DNA of 64,000 bases from NCBI GenBank assembly GCA_023657425.1, contig JAGTJW010000003.1:496001-560000 (forward strand), given 5' to 3'. Under the pieces are notes generated by a model, which did no database searches, was not told where the DNA came from, and saw only the letters and a list, made by a program, of their open reading frames with translations. Positions 56,928 to 64,000 of the stretch are shown here, in pieces. Source of the DNA: Ideonella sp. WA131b. Its GTDB lineage: Bacteria; Pseudomonadota; Gammaproteobacteria; Burkholderiales; Burkholderiaceae_C. Position numbers and translations under genes: made by a program. Position 1 is the first letter of the stretch. The number at the start of each line of letters is the position of its first letter.

Positions 56928-57319
56928 ATGACCCCGACCCACGGCCCCTTGCCCAACACACTGGCGCCACGCCTGCACGACGGCGTCACCAGCGACCGCA
57001 TCGTCCAGACCAACATCCTGGCGCTGAACGCCGCGGTCGGGGCGGCCCGGGCCGACGAGCAGGGTCGCGGCTTCGCGGTCGTGGCCGCGGAAGTGCGCAA
57101 CCTCGCGCAGCGCTCGGGCGAGGCGGCGCGCCTGCTGCATCGGAGCGGGCCTTGGGTCTGCGTCAGGTCCATGGCGCCGTGGCCGAGATCGACGGCGTGA
57201 CGCAGCAGAACGCGGCGCTGGTGGAGCAGTCGGCCGCGGCCGCCACCAGCATGCGCGAGCAGGCGCAGCGCCTGACCGCGGCGGTCAGCGGGTTCCGGCT
57301 CGCCGCCGCCGGTGGTTGA
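56928..57319 (+). pseudogene. Methyl-accepting chemotaxis protein remnant
   Basis: One frame carries [20 protein letters not shown] and [20 protein letters not shown], the highly conserved hairpin tip of an MCP signalling domain, and then leaves homology near 57140. A second frame resumes [20 protein letters not shown] and QSAAAATSMREQAQRLTAAV, the C-terminal part of the same domain. About 40-50 codons between are missing. The receptor, membrane and HAMP portions are absent. So only two fragments of an MCP gene remain, directly downstream of the tRNA. The start given is only the limit of the open frame. Confidence 0.75.
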
Positions 57320-57799
57320 TCAGGCGGCGGCCGGGCCCGGCCCCACCGCCGCCTCGCGCACCGCGGCCACGATGTTGACGTAGCCCGTGCAGCGGCAGAG
57401 GTTGCCCTCCAGAGCGCGCACGATGTCGGCCTCGTCGGGGCGCGGGTTCTCGGCCAGCAGCGCGGTGGCGCTCATCAGCATGCCCGGCGTGCAGTAGCCG
57501 CACTGCAGGCCGTGGCAGCGGCTGAACGCCTGTTGCAGCGGGTTCAGCGCGCCGTCGGGCCCCGCCAGGCATTCGACGGTGCGCACCTCGGCGCCCTGGC
57601 ACTGCAGCGACAGCAGGTTGCAGGACTTGACGGCCAGGCCGTCGACCAGCACGGTGCAGGCTCCGCACTGCGCGGTGTCGCAGCCCGCATGCGTGCCGGT
57701 GAGAGCCAGCTGCTGGCGCAGCAGCTGCACCAGCGTCTGCTCGGCCGGGACGTCGAGAGTGCGTTGTTGGCCGTTGACGATGAGAGTGAGTTTCGGCAT
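57320..57799 (-). CDS. [2Fe-2S] small subunit of a xanthine-oxidase-family enzyme
   Basis: The 159-residue protein has two ferredoxin modules. The plant-type cluster uses C40, C45, C48 and C60 ([19 protein letters not shown]) and the second, alpha-helical cluster uses C100, C103, C135 and C137 ([26 protein letters not shown]). This is the small subunit of molybdenum hydroxylases such as isoquinoline 1-oxidoreductase or aldehyde dehydrogenases of the CoxS/IorA type. The molybdopterin-binding large subunit is not adjacent on either side, so it is an orphan here or pairs with a distant gene. The annotated stop abuts the chemotaxis-protein remnant. Confidence 0.92.
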   Translation of the reverse strand: MPKLTLIVNGQQRTLDVPAEQTLVQLLRQQLALTGTHAGCDTAQCGACTVLVDGLAVKSCNLLSLQCQGAEVRTVECLAGPDGALNPLQQAFSRCHGLQCGYCTPGMLMSATALLAENPRPDEADIVRALEGNLCRCTGYVNIVAAVREAAVGPGPAAA

Positions 57800-57994
57800 G
57801 GTGGCCGGATTCTGGTCTGAAACCGGCCACGGCGCGGGCGCCTGCGTTGGTCCCGCCCACCGGACTGCTGGCGCCCGCGCCTGTTGGTTTCGTCGCAGCC
57901 CGCTGCCGAAGGGCTTGTCGGGCGGTTAGGCTAGGCACTTCGCCAGAACTCCCCGGACGCGGCCGCGGACACGCCGGCCCGCCACTGCCCCGAC

Positions 57995-59212
57995 ATGCTC
58001 CGTTCGACGACCCCGACTCCGGCTGAAGAGACCGCCCGACGCCTGCCCGTTGCCCTGGCGGCGGCGCTGCTGCTGCTGCTGGCGCTCTCAGGCTGCGGCA
58101 AACCCGAAGCGCCGGCTGCCGGCGCTGCCGCCAAACCTGGCTCGTCCGCTGCCAAAGGTGCGCCGCCCAAGGCAACGCCCGTGCTGCTGCTGGCTCCGGA
58201 AGACGTCCGCACCGTCGACGCCACTCTGCGCGCCACAGGCCCCGTGATCAGCGGCTCCTTGCAGCCCGAACGGCGCGCCGACCTTCGTGCAGAGGTCGGC
58301 GCCACGGTGCAGCAGGTGCTCAAGGACAACGGCCAGCTGGTTCTCGCGGGTGAGCTGCTGGTTCGCCTGGACGACACCGCCATTCGCGAGAGCCTGCTCT
58401 CCGCCGAGGAGTCCGTGCGCGCCGCCAGCCAGGCGTTCGAGCAGGCCGGGCGACAGGTGGTGCGCCTGCGTACGCTGCAGGGCCAGGGCATGAGCTCGAT
58501 GCAGGCGCTCGAAGACGCCGAGGTGCGCAGCAACAACGCCAACAGCGAGCTTGTTGCGGCGCGCGCCCGCGTGGCCACGGCGCGCCAGCAGCTCCGCCGC
58601 ACTGAGGTGCGGGCGCCTTTCGCGGGCGTGGTGAGTGCGCGCCAGATCTCGGCCGGCGATACGGTCCAGGTGGGCCGCGAGCTCGTGAAGGTGATCGATC
58701 CCGGCAGCCTGCGCTTCGAGGGCCTGGTCACGGCCGACCGTCTGCAGGAGCTCAAGATCGGCCAGCCGGTCAGCTTTCGCGTCAACGGATCCGGCGACCG
58801 CTGGTTCGCCGGCAAGGTGCGGCGCATCGACAGCGCGGCGAATGCCACGACACGCCAGGTGGCGGTGCAGGTGGGCTTCGATGAGGCCACAGCGGCGCCA
58901 CGCGTGGCCGGGCTCTTTGCCGAAGGCCGCATCGAGACCGGCGGCGCGCAGCAGCTGATGCTGCCCGAGGGCACCGTCATCCGCAGCGGTGACAGCGCCC
59001 ATGTCTGGAAGGTCGGCGACGGCCAGGTGCAGAAGGTGGCGGTCAAGCTGGGCGAGCGCGACCCGCGCAGCGGTGAGTTTCCGGTGCTCTCGGGTCTGGC
59101 CAGCGGTGACCGCGTGCTGCGCAGCCCTGCCGGTTCGCTGGTGGACGGCCAGAAGTTCGAGTTCGCCAAGCCTGCGGCGGCGGCAGTCGCTGCTTCGGCC
59201 GCATCGCGCTGA
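57995..59212 (+). CDS. RND efflux membrane-fusion lipoprotein
   Basis: The 405-residue adaptor has a lipoprotein signal with lipobox LSGC (Cys34) after a long hydrophobic stretch. Then come the barrel and lipoyl-like motif ([20 protein letters not shown]), an alpha-hairpin with [40 protein letters not shown] and a C-terminal barrel ([20 protein letters not shown]). It should bridge the inner-membrane pump to an outer-membrane channel. The pump gene follows after 28 bases. No TolC-like gene and no local regulator gene are present in the window. Confidence 0.93.
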   Translation: MLRSTTPTPAEETARRLPVALAAALLLLLALSGCGKPEAPAAGAAAKPGSSAAKGAPPKATPVLLLAPEDVRTVDATLRATGPVISGSLQPERRADLRAEVGATVQQVLKDNGQLVLAGELLVRLDDTAIRESLLSAEESVRAASQAFEQAGRQVVRLRTLQGQGMSSMQALEDAEVRSNNANSELVAARARVATARQQLRRTEVRAPFAGVVSARQISAGDTVQVGRELVKVIDPGSLRFEGLVTADRLQELKIGQPVSFRVNGSGDRWFAGKVRRIDSAANATTRQVAVQVGFDEATAAPRVAGLFAEGRIETGGAQQLMLPEGTVIRSGDSAHVWKVGDGQVQKVAVKLGERDPRSGEFPVLSGLASGDRVLRSPAGSLVDGQKFEFAKPAAAAVAASAASR

Positions 59213-59240
59213 ACCGTCCGCCGTCCACCGGAGACACCCG

Positions 59241-62200
59241 ATGTTCTTGTCCGACTTCAGCGTCAAGCGGCCCATTGCGATGATCGTGCTGATCATCGCG
59301 CTGATGGGCCTGGGGCTGCTGGCCCTGTCCAAGCTGCGCGTGAACAACCTGCCCGACGTCGAGCCGCCGGTGCTGGTGGTCAACATCACCTACCCCGGCG
59401 CCAGCCCCGAAACGGTGGAGCGCGAAGTCGTCGCCCGCATCGAGAAGTCGATGCAGAGCATCTCGGGCGTCGACCGCCTGTCGAGCACGGCGCGCGAGGG
59501 CAGCGCGCAGTTCGTGCTGGTGTTCGACTTCGAGAAGAACCTCATCGAGGCCGCTGACGAGGTGCGCAACGCCATCGCCGCCGTGCGCTTCAAGCTGCCC
59601 ACCGAAATGCGTGAGCCGATCCTGCAGCGCGTGGACCCCACGGCGCAGCCGGTGATGCAGCTGGCGCTGAGCTCCAGCGTGCTCGATCACGCCGAGATCT
59701 CGCGCCTGGCCGAGGACCAGCTGGCCGACCGCTTCCGCGCGCTTCCGGGGGTGGCCGTGGTCAGCGTCAACGGCGCGCTGCGCCGCGAGCTCAGCGTGCT
59801 GCTGCATGCCGACAAGCTGCGCCAGTACTCGGTGTCGGTCACCGAGGTCGTGGCGGCGCTGCGTGCGCAGAACGCCACCGCCCCAGTGGGCAAGGTCCGC
59901 GGCACGCTCGAGGACCAGAGCATCCGGCTCGTCGGCCGCATCGAGAACCCCGGCGAGTTCGGCCGCATCGTCGTCAAGCGCAGCGGCGAGCAGCTCGTGC
60001 GCCTGGCCGACGTGGCCACGGTGCAGGACGGCTACGCCGAGATCACCTCGCGCTCGCTGCGCAACGGCAATCCCAACGTCAACATCTCGGTGTCGCGCAC
60101 GCGGGAGGCCAGCACCGTGAGCATGGCCGACGCGGTGCGCGAGGAGACCGCGAAGGTCGCCAGCGGGCTGCCCGCCGGTACGACGTTGGAGATTGTGCAG
60201 GACGGCGGCGAGAACGCCGAGAGCAGCCTGTACAACGTGACGCACGCCCTGGTGTTCGGCGCCGGGCTGACGGTGTTCGTGGTGTACCTGTTCCTGAACT
60301 CCTGGCGCAGCACGCTGATCACGGCGTTGAGCCTGCCCACCAGCGTGCTGGCGAGCTTCGTCGCCGTGTGGCTGTGCGGCTTCTCGCTGAACTTCATGAG
60401 CCTGCTGGGCCTGAGCCTGGCCATCGGCGTGCTGATCGACGACGCCATCGTGGTGCGCGAGAACATCGTGCGCCACATGGAGATGGGCGCCGACCGCATC
60501 ACCGCCGCGCTCGTCGGCACCAGGGAGATCGGGCTGGCGGTGGCCGCCACCACGTTCTCGATCGTCGCGGTGTTCATCCCGGTGGCGTTCATGCCCGGGA
60601 TCTCGGGGCAGTGGTTCGCGCCGTTCGCGATCACCGTGGTCGCCTCGGTCATGGTGAGCCTGTTCATCAGCTTCACGCTCGACCCCATGCTCTCGGCCTA
60701 CTGGGGCGACCCGCCCGGCCACCACGACGCGCCGAAGAAGGGCATCAGCCTGCGGCTGAAGCGCTTCAACGAGTGGTTCGACCACCAGGCCGACCGCTAC
60801 GGCCACGTGATCGCCTGGGCGCTGCACCACCGGCGCTGGATGGCAACCTTTGCCCTCCTCAGCCTGGTGGTGGCGGTTGGCCTGCAGCTCAAGTGGGGCG
60901 GCAGCAGTTTCCTGCCGAGCTCCGACGCCGGCACCCTCGCCATCGACGTGCGCACGCCGGCCAGCACCAGCCTGGAGTACGCGCGGCTCAAGGTCGAGGC
61001 CGCAGCGTCGCTGGCGCGCACCATCCCCGAGACCGTGGCTACCAACAGCCAGGTGCGCGTGGGTGGCGGCCGCATCTACGTCGACATCGGCAAGAGCACC
61101 GAGCGCAAGCGCGGCGCGCCCGAGATCGCCGCCGATCTGCGCACGCTGATGGCGCGGCTGGTGGGCGCCGAGTACGTGGTGCTCGACGACCTCAACATGG
61201 GCGCGCAGAAGCCGGTGCAGATCCGCTTCACGGGGGAGGACTCACGCAAGCTGCTGGCGCTGACGACCGAGTTCATGGACCGCCTGCGCCAGGTGCCGGG
61301 CGCGGTGGATGTCGGCCTGTCGGAGCAGGACCCGCAGAACGAGCTGCAGATCGAGCTCGACCGCAGCCTGGCCAACACCCTGGGCATCAGCGTCAACGAC
61401 GCCGCGCAGGCGCTGCGCGTGGCTTTCGCGGGGGTGGAGGTCGGCGACTGGGTTGATCCCACTGGGGAGTCGCGCGACGTGGCCGTGCGGCTGGCGCCGG
61501 AAGACCGCGTCGATGCCGCCAACATCGAGCGGCTGCCCATCACGGTGACGGGCAGCAACATGATGGTGCCGTTGGAGCAGCTCGCCACCGTCACGATGGG
61601 CAAGGCGCCGAGCCAGATCCAGCGAGAGGACGGCCAGCGCACCATCACCGTGGCGGCCAACGTCCAGGGTCGGAGCCCCGGCGAGGTGACGGCCGACGCG
61701 CGGCGCATCGCTTCGGAGATGAACTTCCCGCCCGGGTACGGCCTGCAGCTGGCCGGCGCCTCGCGCGACCAGCAGGTGGTGTTCGGGGCCATGGCTACGG
61801 CGCTGGCGATGGGCGTGGGCCTGATGTACCTCATCCTGGTGGTGCAGTTCGGCAGCTTCACGGCGCCGCTGGCGGTGATGCTGTCGCTGCCGCTGTCGTT
61901 GATCGGCGTGGTGGTGGCTTTGCTGATGGTGGGCAGCGGCCTCAACCTGATGAGCTTCATCGGCGTCATCATGCTGATGGGTCTGGTGGCCAAGAACGCG
62001 ATCCTGCTGCTGGATGCCGCGCGTGTGCTCGAGAAGGAAGGCATGGGCCGCGAGGACGCGCTCATGGCCGCCGGTCGCAAGCGGCTGCGGCCCATCCTGA
62101 TGACCACCTTTGCGCTGGTCGCCGGCATGGTGCCGGTGGCGGTGGGCATCGGCGAGGGCGGCGAGTTCTACCGGCCGATGGCGGTGGCCATCATCGGCGG

Positions 62201-62477
62201 CGTCATCACGAGTACCTTCCTGACGCTGCTCGTGATCCCGAGCTTCTACGACTCCATCGAGATCGCCAGTGAGCGCCTGGTGGCCAAGTTCCAACGGCGC
62301 GTCGAGCGCTTCAATCCCTTCGTGGCCTTCGTGCAGACCTTCATCGAGGCTCTGCTGACGCTGGTATTCCTGCGCTTCGTTTGGCGCATGCTGAACTGGC
62401 TCGTGCGCAAGCTGCGGGGCCGCGGCAAGCCGCCGATGGCGCCCACGCCCGGCTACAGGGGGGTGGCGGACTCATGA
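59241..62477 (+). CDS. RND-family efflux pump, inner-membrane transporter
   Basis: The 1078-residue protein begins MFLSDFSVKRPIAMIVLIIA and has the 12-helix RND layout with two large periplasmic loops. The proton-relay aspartates lie in LAIGVLIDDAIVVRENIVRH, and GLVAKNAILLLDAARVLEKE is the second-half equivalent. Substrate is unknown; the pattern fits drug/multidrug (HAE1) rather than heavy-metal pumps. After the twelfth helix an unusual tail of about 65 residues contains a further hydrophobic stretch, FVQTFIEALLTLVFLRFVWR, then a basic end. GGAG lies about 10 bases before the ATG at 59241. The stop overlaps the next ATG (ATGA). Confidence 0.94.
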   Translation: MFLSDFSVKRPIAMIVLIIALMGLGLLALSKLRVNNLPDVEPPVLVVNITYPGASPETVEREVVARIEKSMQSISGVDRLSSTAREGSAQFVLVFDFEKNLIEAADEVRNAIAAVRFKLPTEMREPILQRVDPTAQPVMQLALSSSVLDHAEISRLAEDQLADRFRALPGVAVVSVNGALRRELSVLLHADKLRQYSVSVTEVVAALRAQNATAPVGKVRGTLEDQSIRLVGRIENPGEFGRIVVKRSGEQLVRLADVATVQDGYAEITSRSLRNGNPNVNISVSRTREASTVSMADAVREETAKVASGLPAGTTLEIVQDGGENAESSLYNVTHALVFGAGLTVFVVYLFLNSWRSTLITALSLPTSVLASFVAVWLCGFSLNFMSLLGLSLAIGVLIDDAIVVRENIVRHMEMGADRITAALVGTREIGLAVAATTFSIVAVFIPVAFMPGISGQWFAPFAITVVASVMVSLFISFTLDPMLSAYWGDPPGHHDAPKKGISLRLKRFNEWFDHQADRYGHVIAWALHHRRWMATFALLSLVVAVGLQLKWGGSSFLPSSDAGTLAIDVRTPASTSLEYARLKVEAAASLARTIPETVATNSQVRVGGGRIYVDIGKSTERKRGAPEIAADLRTLMARLVGAEYVVLDDLNMGAQKPVQIRFTGEDSRKLLALTTEFMDRLRQVPGAVDVGLSEQDPQNELQIELDRSLANTLGISVNDAAQALRVAFAGVEVGDWVDPTGESRDVAVRLAPEDRVDAANIERLPITVTGSNMMVPLEQLATVTMGKAPSQIQREDGQRTITVAANVQGRSPGEVTADARRIASEMNFPPGYGLQLAGASRDQQVVFGAMATALAMGVGLMYLILVVQFGSFTAPLAVMLSLPLSLIGVVVALLMVGSGLNLMSFIGVIMLMGLVAKNAILLLDAARVLEKEGMGREDALMAAGRKRLRPILMTTFALVAGMVPVAVGIGEGGEFYRPMAVAIIGGVITSTFLTLLVIPSFYDSIEIASERLVAKFQRRVERFNPFVAFVQTFIEALLTLVFLRFVWRMLNWLVRKLRGRGKPPMAPTPGYRGVADS

Positions 62478-63283
62478 CGGCCACGCTGCAGCTGCTGGCC
62501 GCCGTCGAGGCGCTGGCCGACGAGGCTGCGGCGCTGATCCTCGAGGTCTACGCGACCGACTTTGCCGTGCTGGGCAAGGCCGACGCATCCCCCGTGACGG
62601 TGGCCGACGAACGGGCCGAGGCGCACCTCGTCGCCGGTTTGCGCCTCCTGACGCCCGGCGTGCCTGTGGTGGCCGAAGAAGCCGTCTCGCGCGGCGAGGT
62701 GCCGGCGGTCGCCGGCCGCTTCTGGCTCGTCGATCCGCTGGATGGCACGCGCGAGTTCGTGTCGCGCAACGGCGAGTTCACCGTGAACATCGCGCTCGTG
62801 GAACGCGGCGAGCCGGTCCTGGGCGTGGTGCAGGTGCCCGTGCAGCGGCGGCGTTATGCCGGGCTTGTGGGGCAGGGCGCCTGGTGTGACGACGCCGAGG
62901 GGCGCCGCGCCATCGGCTGCCGCGCCGTGCCCGCCGCGGGCGAGCTGATGCTGGCCAGCAGCCGTTCGCACGGAGACGGGGCGGCGTTGCAGGGCTGGCT
63001 GGTGGCGCAGGGTCTGGCGGGGCGGCCGCTGCGCCACCGGCCGGTCGGCTCGTCGCTGAAGTTCGGGCTGCTGGCCTGCGGCGAAGCCGACCTCTACCCC
63101 CGCCTGGGGCGAACGATGGAGTGGGATACCGCCGCCGGTCAAGCGGTGCTGCGTGCCGCCGGTGGCGATGTGCACACGCTCGACGGCGCGCCGCTGCGCT
63201 ACGGCAAGCCGGGCTTCGAAAACCCGCATTTTGTGGCCAGCGGGCGTGGCGGCGTGCCGGCTCCACGGGGCAAACCCGCCTGA
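62474..63283 (+). CDS. cysQ: CysQ-like 3'(2'),5'-bisphosphate nucleotidase
   Basis: The 269-residue inositol-monophosphatase-fold protein has E68/E69 (VVAEEAVS), the metal motif DPLDGT at 87-92 (WLVDPLDGTREFVSRNGEFT) and a late metal aspartate in EWDTAAGQAVLRAAGG. REFVSRNGEFTVNIALVERG is typical of CysQ, which clears 3'-phosphoadenosine 5'-phosphate from sulfate assimilation; a plain inositol phosphatase is less likely. The ATG at 62474 overlaps the RND gene stop, an unexpected coupling with an efflux pump. Confidence 0.88.
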   Translation: MTATLQLLAAVEALADEAAALILEVYATDFAVLGKADASPVTVADERAEAHLVAGLRLLTPGVPVVAEEAVSRGEVPAVAGRFWLVDPLDGTREFVSRNGEFTVNIALVERGEPVLGVVQVPVQRRRYAGLVGQGAWCDDAEGRRAIGCRAVPAAGELMLASSRSHGDGAALQGWLVAQGLAGRPLRHRPVGSSLKFGLLACGEADLYPRLGRTMEWDTAAGQAVLRAAGGDVHTLDGAPLRYGKPGFENPHFVASGRGGVPAPRGKPA

Positions 63284-63306
63284 GGCCTGCGCAGTGGGCT
63301 GCTAGC

Positions 63307-63816
63307 ATGATCCGCATGCACAGCCACCGCGAGCCGCCGCCTCCCGCTGCCGACGGCGTGTCCGAGTCCGCGGGCATGCGGGTGCTCAAGAAGTACCCTA
63401 ACCGCCGCCTCTACGACACGCGCTCCAGCAGCTACATCACCCTCGTCGACGTGAAGAAGATGGTGCTCGCGCACGAGGCCTTCGAGGTCCGCGACGCCAA
63501 GAGTGGCGAGGACCTCACGCGCAGCATCCTGCTGCAGATCATCCTCGAGGAGGAGAGCGGCGGCGTGCCCATGTTCTCGGCCGCGACACTGGCGCAGATC
63601 ATCCGCTTCTATGGCCACTCGATGCAGGGCGTGATGGGCCAGATGCTCGAGCACAACCTCGGCCAGTTCGCCGAGATCCAGAAGCAGTGGCTGGCCGGCC
63701 AGCCCGGGGTGGTTCAGGCGCTGATGGAAGGTTATGCCGAGCAGGGACGCAAGATGCTGGAGCAGATGCAGCGCGGCGGGGGCCTGTTCCCGGGGATGTT
63801 CCCGCCCTCGCGCTGA
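63307..63816 (+). CDS. phaR: Polyhydroxyalkanoate synthesis repressor
   Basis: The 169-residue protein carries the PHB/PHA-accumulation regulator DNA-binding domain, [20 protein letters not shown] then [20 protein letters not shown]. The regulator's second domain follows ([40 protein letters not shown]) and a short C-terminal tail rich in Met, Gly and Pro. PhaR represses phasin genes and its own gene and lets go when it binds PHA granules. The phaCAB genes are not in this window. Starts at 63307 or 63316 are both possible. Confidence 0.95.
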   Translation: MIRMHSHREPPPPAADGVSESAGMRVLKKYPNRRLYDTRSSSYITLVDVKKMVLAHEAFEVRDAKSGEDLTRSILLQIILEEESGGVPMFSAATLAQIIRFYGHSMQGVMGQMLEHNLGQFAEIQKQWLAGQPGVVQALMEGYAEQGRKMLEQMQRGGGLFPGMFPPSR

Positions 63817-63860
63817 TCGGCGGCGGCAGGCCCTCCTGCAGCCTGCGACACAATCCGCGC

Positions 63861-64000
63861 ATGACCGACCCCACCGAGGCCGCCGCGCCGGCTGACGCCG
63901 CCCGCGCCCCCACCATTGGCTTCGTCTCGCTGGGCTGCCCGAAGGCCCTGACCGACTCCGAGCTCATCCTCACGCAGCTCAGTGCCGAGGGCTACTGCAC
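63861..64000 (+). CDS. rimO: Ribosomal protein S12 methylthiotransferase (5' end only)
   Basis: The first 46 codons of RimO are present. After a 17-residue Ala-rich leader, [20 protein letters not shown] holds Cys26, the first ligand cysteine of the N-terminal MTTase domain. RimO is a radical-SAM enzyme that adds a methylthio group to Asp88 of S12. The rest lies beyond the right edge. phaR lies 44 bases upstream. Confidence 0.92.
   Translation, partial: MTDPTEAAAPADAARAPTIGFVSLGCPKALTDSELILTQLSAEGYC

Overview
This 64 kb window is a piece of a very GC-rich bacterial chromosome. Its gene content points to a betaproteobacterium of the order Burkholderiales, in or near the Rubrivivax/Leptothrix/Ideonella group. 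The pointers are PhaR (regulation of polyhydroxyalkanoate storage), a Bug/TctC tricarboxylate transporter with TctDE, the pairing of argA with yggX, the dnaG-rpoD pair, relA and an RsuA/RluA set. This placement is inferred from gene families and base composition; no marker gene was compared. Nearly all of the window is dense housekeeping sequence. Many start and stop codons overlap as ATGA, GTGA or TTGA, so several small operons are probably translationally coupled.

Layout. 1-5.2 kb (minus): ribF, ileS, lspA and a DUF2189 membrane protein. 5.3-10.8 kb: a cell-surface glycan cluster, with three minus-strand sugar-transfer genes divergent from an FkbM methyltransferase and a GT2 glycosyltransferase. 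10.8-15.0 kb (minus): rsuA, a P1-family peptidase and a pair of acyl-CoA dehydrogenases. 15.0-26.8 kb: yajQ/murB divergent, a membrane protein, a 2OG-Fe(II) dioxygenase coupled to a PLP dehydratase, an S10 carboxypeptidase, a phosphofructokinase, a cupin/SDR pair, a flavin reductase and an RluA-type synthase. 24.6-29.8 kb: a complete tricarboxylate uptake locus, with sensor and regulator (tctE, tctD) divergent from tctC-tctB-tctA. 30.4-39.2 kb (minus): one long same-strand block, argA-yggX-dnaG-rpoD-small ORF-cyclase/FHA-response regulator-hemH. 39.3-50.4 kb: a VOC protein, hrpA, a Fur-boxed iron-binding protein, serB, mfd, ispD and ispF.

50.4-53.5 kb differs from the rest. A diguanylate cyclase gene carries an in-frame amber codon and has lost its own stop. 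It is followed by shredded pieces of a two-component system, then by two large TA-flanked palindromic elements (179 and 269 bp) on either side of a secreted SIMPL-domain gene. Two further short remnants of the same repeat lie at the edges of the damaged genes. The elements carry no transposase and look like non-autonomous, MITE-like repeats. I consider them the most novel feature of the window.

53.5-64 kb: an alpha/beta hydrolase coupled to relA, tRNA-Val(GAC) with its terminator, a chemotaxis-receptor remnant, an orphan [2Fe-2S] subunit, an RND efflux pair followed by a cysQ-like gene, phaR and the start of rimO.

I found no CRISPR array, rRNA, prophage or intact insertion sequence. No convincing multi-gene novel defence or metabolic system is visible. 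The most interesting leads are the palindromic elements, a 39-codon reading frame coupled to rpoD whose end echoes the end of rpoD, and an FHA-fused adenylyl cyclase coupled with a lone receiver protein and ferrochelatase.
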